Translations under genes and position numbers: made by a program
The notes under the pieces: generated by a model
What the model saw: the letters and a program-made list of their open reading frames with translations, nothing else
What the model was told of the DNA's origin: nothing
Database searches by the model: none
Assembly (NCBI GenBank): GCA_029961685.1
Contig: JARWKL010000016.1
Span: forward strand, 15,072,157 to 15,136,156
Length of the DNA: 64,000 nucleotides
Source: Aristolochia californica
Lineage: Eukaryota > Streptophyta > Magnoliopsida > Piperales > Aristolochiaceae
Direction of reading: 5' to 3'
Shown: piece after piece, positions 43,721-55,740 of the stretch
Layout: each line of letters opens with the position of its first letter
How positions within the stretch are numbered: the stretch's first letter is position 1

Positions 43721-44131
43721 TAGTGATCTTAGTGGCATCGAGTAGGTTAATCATGACCTAAGCAAGGAGTTCCAAACTAAGGACCTCTGACTTCTCAAGT
43801 ACTTCCTAGGGATTGAAGTTCTTCAATCCAGATAAGGTATAATTCTATCACAGAGGAAGTATGTACTTAATCTATTGAAGGAAACCAAGATGCTTGGATG
43901 TAGGCTAGTTGATACATCTATGGAACCTAATGTTAAGTTATGTGGTGGAATTGGGAGTCATGTTGGTGTTGGTCGGTTTTAGCAGTTAGTTGGAAAACTG
44001 ATCTGGCAGTCATGAGACCAGATATATCCTATTCAGTCAGTATATGCATCAACGTCAACAATCGCATTGGAAAGAATCATTCGGTAATTAAAGAAGCGTC
44101 CAAGACAAGGATTGCTATACAAATGTAATGG

Positions 44132-45445
44132 TGATGAGAATGCAAAATGTCATATTTTTCTCCTTTAATTCTTAGGATTTTATAATTATTTGGTGCTTAA
44201 ATATACTCATTATTCTTATATTTTTATTTAGGATGCAAATGGAGGCGTTAAGTTCAAAACGAAGTTAATTGGGCGATTCTGGACAATATTAATATTGCTT
44301 CGTAATCTGGAAATAAATATTTCATCCAATATCTGATTGAGATGATTCAAGATGATATGGAACGCCAAGAAAATTTTCTACAACGTTTATGTTTAAAATT
44401 TTGAAAGATACTGGATGAATATAGGTCGAAATCTGGCTTGAAGTGGCAGCATGTGCACTGGGATGTCTTGGACCAAACCGGATGCACAAAAAAAACCTAA
44501 ACCAAGGAACGAGAAAAATGGGGGAAATAAAAAGATGCACAAAGGGAGTTCGGAAGGACGCCCCCTCTTGGTCTCCTCTCCATCTATTCATTCTCTTTTC
44601 TCTAGTTTTTCCCTCAATTTTCTTCATGGCCCTGCGTGGCTAAACTTTCAGACTTGGTCAAAAGAAATTGAAGTCATCGGAATCAATACAACTAAACTTT
44701 CAGACTTGGTCAAAGGAAATTGAAGCCATCGGAATCAATACAACTGTGAGATCTGATTTGTTTTCATTGTTCAATTTATATTTTGAGTATTCGATGTTCT
44801 TCTGTAATTTTCTTTCATGATTATCTCATTTAATCACTAGGAGGCTTACTAGTTTATTACTCAGTGCAATCTACTGCTAGGTTAGATGTCAAATCCGTAA
44901 TTGTTTGATCTCTCTAACTTGTGGCAATTGAGATTTGATAATTTGTTGCGTCAGGAATTATTAGATCTTAAGAAGAACATTGGACTAAATTAAATGCATC
45001 CACTTGTGCTTGTGTTATTTAGTTTCATCGATCTCTCTAACTCTTAAGGTTGCTGTTGGATTAAAACTTTAGCGCTTGTCTTGGGTTGTTTAGTAGTTAG
45101 GGTTAATTGGATCACTTGTTTTCTAATTAACTACGAAGGGAGAGATAGGAAGATAGTTCTAAAGGTGAATATTCAAGTGCGAATTGATATATGCTAGCAT
45201 CGATGATCAGTTGTGAAATTTCGATGATGGATGTTGACTTAGACCAAGGTTTGTTCTTATGATTGATTTCGATTCTTTAATTTGAATTGTTTCTTATTTA
45301 TTTTTCTTAAAAATATTTTCGTTACCCCCCACCCTTGTTCACGGAGCATAAAAGTAGACTAATCACTCTCCGTGGGATCGATCCTTACTCGCACTGCTAC
45401 ATATATTTTTAGGAGTATAGGTTTTATTTTTGGTTGCCTGCGACA
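44132..45445 (+). repeat. Gypsy-type solo LTR (about 1.3 kb)
   Basis: It begins TGATGAGAATGCAAAATGTC and ends GCCTGCGACA, with GTGGGATCGATCCTTACTCG near the right end, a motif common in Athila/Tat-type LTRs (from memory). The Copia sequence is cut between TGTAATGG and GCACACC; no duplication is seen. A 56-bp direct duplication lies immediately to the right. Confidence 0.6.
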
Positions 45446-45556
45446 GCACACCGAAATAGAATGTTTTACCCTAATGATAGAAAATCTATGTAATGGGCAC
45501 ACCAAAATTGAATGTTTTACCCTAATGATAGGAAATCTACCTCTGGTTTTTGTACA
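45446..45556 (+). repeat. Tandem duplication, 2 x about 56 bp
   Basis: GCACACCGAAATAGAATG...AAAATCTATGTAATGG is followed by GCACACCAAAATTGAATG...GGAAATCTACC. It duplicates Copia RNase H codons at the edge of the solo LTR. Confidence 0.8.
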
Positions 45557-45967
45557 ACAGTTGGAGGCAATCTAGTCACTTGGAGGAGTAAAAAACAAAA
45601 TGTGGTGGCAAGATCGAGTACTGAGGGTGAATACCAAACTATGGCACTAGCAGTAAGTAACTTGTTATGGCTGAGATCATTCATGACTGCGTTGGGTTTC
45701 TGGATAACAGGTCCATGAAAATTAATTTGACAATCAAGCAGTTTTCAATATTACAACCAATCCAATCTTTCATTAAAGGACCAAGCATATTGAGATAGAC
45801 TATCACTTCGTATGGGAAAAACTCCAAGCTGGATTAATATCTATACAATATATACCTTTGAGGAATCAATTGGAAGACATCTTTACAAAAGTTATAGCCA
45901 CAAAGTCACTCATATATACATACACCAAGCTAGGAATATTTGATGTTTTTTCACCAACTTGAGGGGG
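45446..45967 (+). pseudogene. Copia RNase H C-terminus
   Basis: NDRKSTSGFCTTVGGNLVTW, then RSKKQNVVARSSTEGEYQTM and LLWLRSF, then DNQAVFN, IEIDYHF and LEDIFTK in several frames. It ends at the polypurine tract before the LTR at 45,968. Confidence 0.8.
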
Positions 45968-46253
45968 TGTTGAAAATATTCAAGTGGTTTATCATGTAAT
46001 TTAGAGAGTGAGAAGCATAGGTTGTAATTAGTTATAAGTTGAGAGTTATTTTTTTCCTTGCTTATGTACTAGGGCATTCAAGCTCATTTATATAAGTAAC
46101 ATAGTAAGGGGGAGGAGGCTCATTGAGTGCTTCTCTAAACCCTAATGTTCACTCCAACTCCTGCCTCTCACATACTCTCTTCTCTTCATCTTCTTCCTTC
46201 CTTTTTCTTCTTCTCAAACATAGTTCCCATGGATTAAACCCAAGAATTTAACA
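45968..46253 (+). repeat. 3' LTR of the decayed Copia element (286 bp)
   Basis: It starts TGTTGAAAATATTCAAGTGG after GAGGGGG and ends CCAAGAATTTAACA; a TATATAAG box is near 46,091. Confidence 0.7.
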
Positions 46254-47499
46254 AACTCAAATTTAGCTATCAAATCGAATGATTTAAAACTTAATTTTTA
46301 ACGATGCAATATGTTCAATTAAAAAGTAACTACGCGATTTACACTATGAATGTATCTCAATCCATCTCAAGTTCTTGAAATAAAAATTGTCAAAATAAGC
46401 AATGTATCAAGTTCAATTATTAATAATTGATCAAATATTTTAGTTACCAAAATTCAAAAATCAGTTGTTGATCCAAATGACATCATGTACAATAAAACTA
46501 AAAAATTTTAAAAATTGAAGTGGTGGTTGCCTTCTGTACTTCAGCCCACCCACAAGGACTGCCTATGTGAGAGAGAAAAAATGTAGCCCCTCCCTTTATT
46601 TCTATTGGCAGCATAGTCTAAGGCTTAACTAGTTGTTGGCAAATACGGGTATATATTAGCATTTTCTTGTAGTTGTTAGTTCTTTAAGTTTATCAATTTG
46701 ATAATAACATAGTCTGAATAATTCTTTATTACCCCATGAAATGTTTGTGTGTGGGTTATATTATAATTATATCTTCATATAATATTATTAAACTATGTAA
46801 TTTTTTTTTGTTTATATAAATTGTATAATTTCTTCATATCTTAATATATTAAAATAAAAATAAGTCAATTATGTGTTTAACTCTGCCAGGTTTATATGGA
46901 TTTTAAGGTTATCTTATATGTTTCTCAATGATCTTCTAAAGATTTTAACAATTTGTTTCCTAAAATTATGGGATAAATCATGTTCAATAAATAAGTAAAG
47001 AAATAAACATGGGATAATCAAATTAGGTATGCAATAGGCCTTATATATTAATATACCCACCCCAAAAAAAATCTCCCATGTGTAACTAAAATGGGGAGAA
47101 GAGATCAAAGAGGGACCCAATCTAGGACAAGTTCACCTAATTCTACAATTGAACCACAAGAATTAGGTAGTTGGTTTGATTTCTACCCTCCCTTGCCTTT
47201 TTAGATATAAACATTAGTTAGAGAGAGTTTGATTGATCTACCATATTTAATTGGTTGGTTTTATCGAAGTCATTGGAGCAAGGAGATTAAGAAGAGGGCT
47301 ATACAATAGAGATGGGAGCATGGGAAGGCCATACTCTCTCTTAGAAGGGGTTAGTCCAAAATGAACCACAATGAATTAATCCCGCATTACTTAGTTCATT
47401 AGATTAAGCTGTTAGTGTAGAATGAATTCCACTTCTTTTGAATCATGTCAGGTAATTGAATCAGGCAAAAATCGAGGAAAGCTGATTCAGACCCTTTTT
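46254..47499. other. AT-rich intergenic stretch
   Basis: No gene, RNA or transposon end is recognised. Confidence 0.5.
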
Positions 47500-47800
47500 T
47501 TCGAATCATTAACATGAAGCGCAGGACGCGTGTTTCTCCCTCCCCCCCTCCCCCCGCGAAAAAATTTCCTCCTGCTCGGCCTTCTTCCCACAAATTTTTT
47601 TTCTCTTCTCCCTCTCGGCCTCCCTCTCGACCTCCATCGCAGAGCACGGGGCTCGCCCTCCCACTCTTCTCCCTCTCGGCGTACCGTCGGAGCGCCGCCT
47701 CCGTCACCGTAGTCTCCTGCCATTATCGGCGTTGAGGAAGACGACACACGCCATGAGGAAGACGAAGTTTAATTTTTCCTAAGTTAGGAAAAATTAAACC
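47500..47800 (+). repeat. Retroelement leader fragment with a perfect palindrome
   Basis: GC-rich, pyrimidine-biased sequence (47,500-47,720) and GAGGAAGACGACAC / GAGGAAGACGAAG words precede a perfect palindrome at 47,767-47,799. It resembles the G leader at 12.0-12.4 kb. Proline/arginine-rich open frames here reflect base composition and are not called as genes. Confidence 0.5.
47767..47799 (+). other. Perfect 33-bp palindrome (leader stem-loop, third locus)
   Basis: GTTTAATTTTTCCTAA (47,767-47,782) and TTAGGAAAAATTAAAC (47,784-47,799) are exact complements around a single G. It corresponds in sequence and context to the stems at 12,394 and 20,639. Confidence 0.85.
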
Positions 47801-48048
47801 AGTGTCATAAAAATAATTATCAATATTTTTATTTATTCAATATATTTATTTTATAATTACTATATTAAATTAGTGATTTAATAGTCATAATTAAAATATT
47901 GTTAAAATAAATATTTGATAAATTATTTTGGTTTAATTATCCCATTGCTATAATTGATCAAACTAATGGTTTTAAATTTTGTGACAATATATTATTAACT
48001 AATAATACATAAAAATATATATTATGTCATTGATAAAATAATATATAT

Positions 48049-48113
<65 letters not shown>

Positions 48114-49500
48114 TATTTTTATTACTGTATTAAATTAGTGGGTTTTAATGTTAAAATATATCTTATGTTATTAAAAAATAATTTATTTATTTATTATATT
48201 CGCTTATGTTATTTTTTACTTTTATTTATTTATTTTTAATAATTTAGCCATACGTAATTATTATATTAATTTATAATAAACTATAATCATTCAGTAATAT
48301 AATATAGTTTTTCATTAATTAGGATATTAATATATTTTAATACTACACGTTAAATCACTTATAAGTGTAGTAACCATGTTTATTTTGGTTAATCATTTGT
48401 TTAGGTATATGTTCTATTTAAGTATATTATAAAATGTTACTCATTCTCTTGTTGATATCATACTTTTCATTTGGGGGCACTAACATTGGAATCTTTTTTT
48501 CAGTGCACTTGAACTCGTCTACACTAACACCCAAGGATGAGTTGAAATTCAATCAATTCATTGAGGGGTTAGTTCACCAAATGGATTTTTGAAGTTCAAG
48601 TTCATGTCCAACATGAAGATCATATCAGTCATGTACATGAAGATCATCTTCGCACTTGGAGTTAGTGTTGACGCCTTCATGTATAGGAAAACAGTTTCCA
48701 GTGAATATTGCCCACTAATTAAAAAAAATATAAAAAACAAGAGAATCCCTAAACCTGTACAGTACACTTATAATTACAACATAATCCTTGAACCCCAAAT
48801 TAGGTAAAACAATCATTATTACTACACGAATAACTTATTTAATGTATAATTAAAATATATTAGTATATTTATTAATTGAATTAGATATGTTATTGTACAT
48901 TAATATGGTAATTACGTGAGCCAATGAATTACGCACATGATTAATTACAAGTAATAAATAAATAACGTTATAAAGAACAAAAACGAAAGTAATATGTTTA
49001 GTTATTAATTTATTGATAACATATGATATACTATAGCCTAAAAATGAATGATTTAAGAGGAAAAATTGATTTAATCATAACTTTAATACACTATATATTT
49101 GTACGTACCACTATTAAATCACTAATATAAGACAATAAATAAAAAATAAATATAATGAGTAAATAAAGAATTATTTTATTAAAAATATGGCGTAGTATTA
49201 ATTAATAATATATTTCCACAAAATTGAAATTAATCAATAAAAATATATTATCGTATTTCTATTACTCAAAGATAAAAGAGGAGGGATGGGTGTCCCTTGT
49301 GTCAATCATAGGAAAGTAGTCCCCTTATTACACCCTCCTAGATCTTAAGAGAGCAAGGGAATAGGAGACATAGCCCTATTTTTTACTTTTTATTTTTATT
49401 TTTAAAAATTAAATAATTAAATTTACATTTAAAGTTAATGACATTTAAGTTTAATAATTCGTGGGTATCAGAAATCAATGGAATCGAAATACTGAGGAAG
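47801..49500. other. AT-rich gene-free stretch with AT microsatellite
   Basis: A (TA)n run of about 70 bp lies at 48,040-48,109. Otherwise there are only AT-rich sequence and short chance frames. Confidence 0.6.
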
Positions 49501-49635
49501 CTAAATTCCTTCCGTTATTACAAGGGCAATATCATAATTTCGTAATTTCTTATCTTCTTCCTCGCAAACGGATAACAGATTTGTCACTTCCAAGTCTCTT
49601 CTGCAGAGCGAAGGAAGACTGAAATTTACTCAACA
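49501..49635 (+). promoter_or_regulatory. Presumed promoter and 5' leader of the bS21c gene
   Basis: The sequence changes from AT-rich to a pyrimidine-rich stretch (CTTATCTTCTTCCTCGC) about 80 bp before the ATG, typical of plant leaders. No TATA box is certain. Confidence 0.35.
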
Positions 49636-50034
49636 ATGGCGATCGTTTCATTCAATTTTCTCCCATTGCCTTTATCCAAAAACCACGCTCTCTCACCGGC
49701 GGCTTCTCCTCCACTCCGCCCTCTCATCCGGCCAAACTTATCCTCCGCCACAGCGGATAGTCTATTTTCTCCGATCAACAGCAGGCCGGTCAATCTCTCG
49801 GTAGTGAATCCCGCGGTTAGGCAGGCGAATGTTCTTCATTCCTGTTTCTCGTACAATGCGCAGATAACCGTGGGCGAGAGCGAGAACGAAGAGGCGGTTC
49901 TGAGGAGGTCCTGGAGGGAGGTGTCCAAAGCAGGAGTGATCCAGGAATGTAAGAGGAGGAGGTACTTCGAGAACAAGCAGGAGGAGAAGAAGAGGAAAGC
50001 CAGAGAGGCCGGAAGAAGAAATCGACGGAGGTAA
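49636..50034 (+). CDS. RPS21: Chloroplast 30S ribosomal protein bS21
   Basis: The 132-residue product has an N-terminal half rich in Ser, Pro and Leu and poor in acidic residues, typical of a chloroplast transit peptide (about residues 1-75). It is followed by an S21 domain (about 85-132) with the motif LRRSWREVSKAGVIQECKRR and a very basic tail (KKRKAREAGRRNRRR). bS21 binds the small subunit near the mRNA-entry platform; the Arabidopsis homologue is known as GHS1. The ATG sits in a good context (CAACAATGGCG). It faces the receptor-kinase gene tail to tail, about 575 bp apart. The C-terminus is shorter than I remember for some relatives (about 180 residues), and the stop lies within a GGAG/GTAAAC splice-donor-like sequence, so a spliced longer form is possible but no convincing second exon was found. 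Confidence 0.9.
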   Translation: MAIVSFNFLPLPLSKNHALSPAASPPLRPLIRPNLSSATADSLFSPINSRPVNLSVVNPAVRQANVLHSCFSYNAQITVGESENEEAVLRRSWREVSKAGVIQECKRRRYFENKQEEKKRKAREAGRRNRRR

Positions 50035-50608
50035 ACTGGAAAAAAAAAAAACACAGAGGCGTGCCTGTTGGTCCGGAGGGATGGGAGCAGAGAACGTGAG
50101 AGGGCTGCGGGAACGAAATTGCAGAAAATGAACGAGGGTGTGCGGCAGAGAGAGCCCCGAGAGAGAGCCCCGGCACTCCCCAACGACATCACGACATGAA
50201 CTGAGTAATACGATTATGTCCTGAGTCATGTTGAATAATTCATTCACTTCATTTCAAGGGGACTACCCCCCTCTTGACATAGATGGAGTGAGAGCAATTT
50301 TTAAAATAGTTGACCAAAAATACTTTATTACTTATCACTAATTCAGATGCCTATTTGCGCTTAAAAATTGATTAAAAGGTCAATACTTAAAACAAATTAA
50401 CTCGTGACTGAAACACCATTTGACACTTACGATTTCAGCTCTTGTCATCATCATAAACATTCTTCTGTTAATGTTTAGCATTACAATGTCTCTGGTACAA
50501 TGTAAGGTTAAATTGATGTGTAAGATAGTAAACACCCCCCCCCCCCCCCACCCCCCCACCAAAAAAAAAACACAAAAATCAGTAGCATTCTTTTCTCTGT
50601 TGTCTATC
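50035..50608. other. Convergent intergenic region between bS21c and the receptor kinase
   Basis: It contains the 3' untranslated regions of both genes. A 15-base poly-C run (50,535-50,549), followed by further C7 and poly-A runs, lies about 60 bp from the kinase stop codon. Confidence 0.6.
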
Positions 50609-53600
50609 TCAATCCAGACTTCTCTCAGTGGCGACCTTCTTTGCTGAAGGGCCTCTGTCAGCTAAAGATATGTGAAGAAGAAGATCAGAAACTTGTCGGG
50701 CCGTCGGCCGCTTCTTCGGTGATGTCCGCGTGCATTGCAAAGCAACATCAAGGACTTCGAGCATGGCGGATTCTTCACTTGGTGTGACTGGTCTCAAAGC
50801 TAGATCAAGCAAGTCTTCCCGGGCACGGCCTGTATCGCTCAAACGAGACTCCACCCACGTCACCATATCCATGTCTTCCCCGAAAGTCCGATCAGTTGGC
50901 ATTAACCCACTCACGAGCTCCATTAGAACAATGCCCATACTGTAAACATCACTCTTCTCGGTTGCCCTCAAGGAGTAAGCATACTCTGCAGAAACACCAA
51001 ATCAATTTTCCGATTTGAACTCCATTTAGAGACTATAATGTGTTTCCCAAGAGTTCATGGATCAGAACTCTTATCAAAGTAGAATTGTTTTAGTAAGGAA
51101 AGAAAAAAAAGTAATTAATTACCATACCTGGAGCTATATAACCATAGGAGCCGGCAAACCAGGCTGTGGATTCAGTGGTGACAGAGTCATGGTTCTCCAA
51201 GATCATCTTAGCCAGCCCAAAATCTCCTAGATGTGACTCCATGTCCACATCAAGCAACACATTGCTTGACTTGATATCCCTGTGAATGATTCTGGGCACA
51301 CAATCATGATGCAAATACTCAACCCCTCGTGCCAATCCAAGAGCTATCTTCAACCGTCCATCCCACTCTAGCTTCCTCTTCTTGGTTGGCGAAGACCGGT
51401 GCAACCAATCCCAAACACTACCATTCTCCATGTAATCATAAATCAGCAAATTGAGACCCCCTCCCCTGCCACTGCAACACCCCAAAAGCTTCACCAAGTG
51501 CCTGTGCCTAATCGTCCCAAGTGTCCGAATTTCCCGAGTAAAACTCCTATATGATACGGCATCATCCTTGTGCCATAACTTCTTAACAGCTACGATTTGT
51601 CCTGTAGATAATTCTGCTCTGTAAACTGTCCCAGAGCCACCTGAACCGATGACAAACTCATCACTTAGATCATTTGTGGCCTCCATGATTTCTTCCCACT
51701 TTACCTCTAGCTTGGATGCAGCTCGGTTGAACAATCTTCTTTGTGCTTGAGAAGAACTTGATGAAGAAGCACAGTTAACTTCATGGCCTTGCTTCAATGA
51801 TCTTTTCTTCCGGTTGCACATAACTGCAAACAAAACAACCAACACAACAAGAGATATGGCTGATGCAGCAGAAACAACCACTATAGACCATGAATTCCAG
51901 CCCACATGGCGATGATGGTCTGAATTGGTTCTATTGCAAGGGTCTAGAGGGGCTCCACAAAGACCGAGATTTGCTGCGAAGGACTTCTCTGGCCAGCGAG
52001 AGAACTTCTTGTCCAGGCGCCCATTTAGATTGTTGTAGGATAGATCAAGCTTAACCAAGCTGCTCATTTCACTAATTTGAGATGGAACTTCTCCAGTAAG
52101 CGAATTGTGGGAGAGATCAAGAACTTCAAGCTTTGACAAAGCAGCAAGAGAAAGTGGGATTTCACTAGTCAGATTGTTGTAGCTGAGATCTAATACACTT
52201 TGTAAATTTTGCAGCTCTCCAATCTCAACAGGAATTTCCCCATCAAAGGCATTTCTTGCCAGTCGCAGCTCATAAAGCTTACTTAATTTGCCAATGCTTG
52301 GAGGAAGCGATCCATAAAACTGATTTCTATCTAGGTTCAAAAGGTTGAGTCGTGATAGATTGCCAATTTCAGAAAGGAGAGTGCCATTGAGCAGGTTACC
52401 ATCAAGTGAAAGCAAGAGTAGACTAGAGCAGTTGAAGAGTTCTTGAGGCAATGGACCAGTGAATCTGTTAGAGGAAAGCTTGACTTCCCCTAACCGAGGT
52501 AAACCTCCAAGCCAAGCTGGAACAGGTCCAGTGAGTAGATTATCATTCAAGATAATATGAGCCAATTTCTTGCACATGGAGAGCTCTACTGGGATTGTAC
52601 CATTAAGCAAATTGCTTGAGAGGTCTATCAGTGTGAGCTCATTAATCTCACCCAGCAAGGATGGAATTTCCCCACTAAACCGATTGTTTCCCAGTCGAAG
52701 CCTCTCAAGAAAAGGCGAATTTCCCAATTGGGGAGGGATATCTCCGTCAAACAGATTACTGGTAATATCAAACGAAAGAAGATTATGTGAACTACACAAT
52801 GGGAGAATACTACCGTTGAATCTGTTGTTTGAGAGATTCACTCTAGTAAGATTTCCACACTTGATCATGTCATCAGGAATGACGCCTTCAATTGAATTAT
52901 TGTAAAGCATAAGCTGTTGCAGAGACTGAAGAAAGCCGAAAGTTGCTGGAATCTGACCAGAGAGGCCATTATCAGCCAGATCAAGGATATTTAACTGCTG
53001 ACAGGTTCCCAACGTCGCTGGAATTTCCCCAGATAAATCATTTTGTCTTAGATGAAGAAAGTTCAAATTCTTTAGCCTTCCAATGGTAACGGGAATATTA
53101 CCAGAGAACTGGTTTCCAAATAAATCTATCATTTGCAAGCTAGAGCAGTTGCCCAACTGTAATGGAATCTCACCTGAAAACTGATTCTCGTAAAGAAAGA
53201 GAATTTCGAGCTTACCCAACAACCCTATTTCCTGCGGCAGGGGACCATGGAAGTTGTTATGATGAAAAGCCAAAGTCTGCAGATTAGTGAGATTGCAGAC
53301 CCATCTGGGGAATTCACCCACCAAGTTGTTGTTGTTGAGAGTCAGATCAGTCAAATTCCCGAGTAAACTGAGCTCAGAAGGGATGGACCCGGTGAACGTA
53401 TTGTTGGCCAAATCAAGTTGTTTCAAAGACCTGCATTTACCCAAGCTTGCAGGAATTTTTCCGGTAAGATTATTTTCCGATAGACTTTAGTACTCCAAAT
53501 TCGGGGAACAGATTGTTTGAGGTAGGGAACCAGAGAGCTGATTTTGCAACAATACCATGTAAATCAGCTCCGTGAAATTTCCAAACTCCTCAGGAATTTC

Positions 53601-54506
53601 TCCCGCCAGCCGGTTCGCAGACAAATCAAGGTTCTGAAGAGTAGCTATGTTGGAAAGCGACACTGGAATACGACCGGTGAGACGGTTTCCCATGAAATTG
53701 AGATAAACGAGTTGGTTCAAGTCGCCGAGTTCGCTAGGTATCTCTCCGGTGAGAGAATTGTTTGCCAGATTGAGAATTTGAAGATTTTGAAGCATACTTA
53801 GTTCGAGGGGAATCTGTCCGGTGAGATTGTTGAGTGCGAGTGTGAAAACGACGAGACTGGAGCAATTGCCGAGTTCCGCCGGAATCGGCCCATCGAGATT
53901 GTTCTGCTGCAGAATCAAATTCTTGAGCTGGCTCAGTCGACCGAATTCCGGCGCAATGCGACCGGTGAGATTACAAGAAGCTAAACCCAGAATCGTGAGG
54001 TTGACAAGATTACCGAACGAGCTCGGAATCGGACCAGAGAGAGCGTTGTCCCCGATTCGTAAGACTCGGAGGCTAATGAGCTCACCGAGCTGGCTCGGAA
54101 CTGGCCCGGAGAGCTGGTTTGTGAACAGATGCAAAGCATTGAGGGAAGAAAGACCGGAGAGCTGCGGCGGAATATGACCCATGAGATTGTTCGATGAAAG
54201 GTCCAGAAGACGAAGGTGGGTGAGACGGGCGATCGCCGGCGAGATCGTTCCGCCGAGCGACGAATGGGAAAGGTTCAGACCCACCACCACCGCATTGTTG
54301 TCGCAGGAAACGCCACGCCATTTGCAGAACCCGAACCTTTTCTCCGACCAGTCGTTCAGAACTCCCAAAGGATCCTTGGAGAACGACTTCTTCACCTCCA
54401 GAAGAACCTTCAGGGTGGAATAGTCATATCTACAGGAGACAATCTGAAAGAAAAAAGGCACGAACAAATAGAGAACCAACGGCCAGACAACGACCTTCCC
54501 CATCAT
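50609..54506 (-). CDS. GSO1/2-like: GSO1/GSO2-type LRR receptor-like kinase with an in-frame stop
   Basis: Two exons: 54,506-51,128 and 50,985-50,609, with a 142-bp GT-AG intron that splits the codon for Glu in the APE motif, where a continuous reading gives YIAPEYAYSLRATEKSDVYS. Spliced length is 1,251 codons, matching GSO1 (about 1,249). Order: signal peptide (about 1-25), N-terminal cap (CKWRGVSC), about 30 LRRs with a GxIP consensus, transmembrane helix (about 873-897), juxtamembrane Ser run, kinase (about 943-1220) with GSGGSGTVY, VAVKK, HRDIKSSN and DFG all intact. GSO1/SGN3 and GSO2 sense sulfated CIF/TWS1 peptides to seal the Casparian strip and embryo cuticle. A TAA at 53,487-53,489 (codon 340, within an LRR of otherwise perfect consensus) interrupts it; the frame is otherwise open throughout. 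It is a recent nonsense allele or a sequence error. The family call is secure; GSO1 versus GSO2 is not. Confidence 0.9.
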
Positions 54507-55740
54507 TTCTGGAACTTATTTTTCGCAGGGAAACACAACTCGGAAAAGAAGGCCGACGGGCAATAAGTCGACTTGTGAAACAGATTGAACAAGTTTGAAC
54601 TCCAATGCTTCGGCTTCTCTTGCCGCCCATGTAACCAAAACAGCTTCATCACGATAAATTCAATTTAACGAGACAAACCGAACAACGGAGATCACAACAA
54701 GTCTTGCAACGGTGGCCGTGGCGATTGCGCAAAACCACCTCTGCAAATCAGGCTAAAACATTCGCGAGGGAACAAAATATCGCGGGAAGAAATTAAAATG
54801 AGTAGACTCACATGCACCCAGCTGGGCTTCTGCAGCAGCGATAGCAGGACGTGGTTGGATGTTGGAAGCTCGGGAAGTGAAGAGACCTTAAAGGCGTACA
54901 AGAGAGAGAACAGTCTTCGTCAGAAGATCAAAACAAAAGGCTTGAATGCCGCTCTAACTCCCCTTCTCGATCCACTCATCGGCACCATTCCCACCAACAA
55001 CAGAGATATATAACCTAGAAAGCCGAAGAACAACTTCAAAGTGAGAAAAGATCAAAGAGATCCTGGAGCTGATGCAGGGAGCAGATACAGTTGTTGGGAC
55101 CTGAGAGCAGAGGAACAAAGCAAAAGAATCGTGGGTTTCCATTAAGGATCAGAGCATGAAAAGCCAGCGGTTGCATTTCCAGTTTTAAATTGCTTTCAGA
55201 TGCAGCATAGTCAAATGAATCAATCCAACATGCAAAACAAAATTCTTACGTCCAATAGTCGTTTTTTCTTCTCTTTCCCTCAAACTAGAGCGCTTCTAGA
55301 TTATTAGTTGGGATGAGCCACCAAATCCAAATGTCTTCTAGCACAGTTTTATTAAGTGGTTGCATTCAACTTTTTTTAATATGCCCAAAGATGAAAAGGG
55401 TCTTCCATAGAAATAATGTTTAATTCATCAATGTCATAACATTCAATCGATTAGGCTAACCACCACCCTCATCTTAGTATACTCTCAAGGGTTTTAGCCA
55501 TCTTTGGGTTTTAGCCAAATATCTTTTATTTATTTATTTTTTCTATAGTTTCTTTCTTTTATTCAATAGAGAAGTTATTTTCCTAATTCTTAATTTTTTT
55601 TTGTGGAACAAAATATATTAAATAAAAATTTCCCCAACAAAAACTTTAATTTTTTAATCAAACAATATATTTTACAATTATTTGGTTATGATGTAAACAG
55701 AATTATTCCTTGTGAATACTTTATTGGCTGAAGAGATTAC
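54507..55740 (-). promoter_or_regulatory. Upstream region of the receptor kinase
   Basis: It probably contains the 5' untranslated region, possibly with an intron: a GTGAGT donor-like sequence on the minus strand lies at about 54,806-54,811. Open frames here have no known domain. 55,200-55,740 is AT-rich and featureless. Confidence 0.35.

Larger units (their letters stand above)
42240..46253 (+). mobile_element. Decayed Copia retrotransposon with nested gypsy solo LTR
   Basis: Integrase relics (FQSDNMKEY, SCVYTPK; 42,295-42,720), RT (42,723-43,690) and RNase H (43,690-44,131, resuming 45,446-45,900) lie in order on the plus strand. They are followed by a polypurine tract (CTTGAGGGGG) and a 3' LTR 45,968-46,253. 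The solo LTR at 44,132-45,445 interrupts RNase H. Stops and frameshifts are frequent. No 5' LTR was found. Confidence 0.8.

Noticed and set aside
47399..47747. Overlapping Arg/Gly- and Pro/Ser-rich frames
   Set aside because: GC-rich leader remnant next to the palindrome; both strands are open because of composition.
49762..50247. Long minus-strand frames of 118-161 codons
   Set aside because: They overlap the bS21c coding region and its 3' part in antisense; no domain, and Ser/Pro/Leu-rich composition mirrors the Arg-rich sense strand.
29345..54506. CLE peptide and LRR kinase in one window as a ligand-receptor pair
   Set aside because: TDIF is known to be sensed by PXY/TDR, while GSO1/GSO2 sense CIF/TWS1 peptides; the two genes are 21 kb apart with transposons between, so proximity is taken as chance.
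54082..54566. Frames antisense to or overlapping the start of the receptor kinase
   Set aside because: They are shadows of the LRR coding exon; LRR codon periodicity opens several frames.
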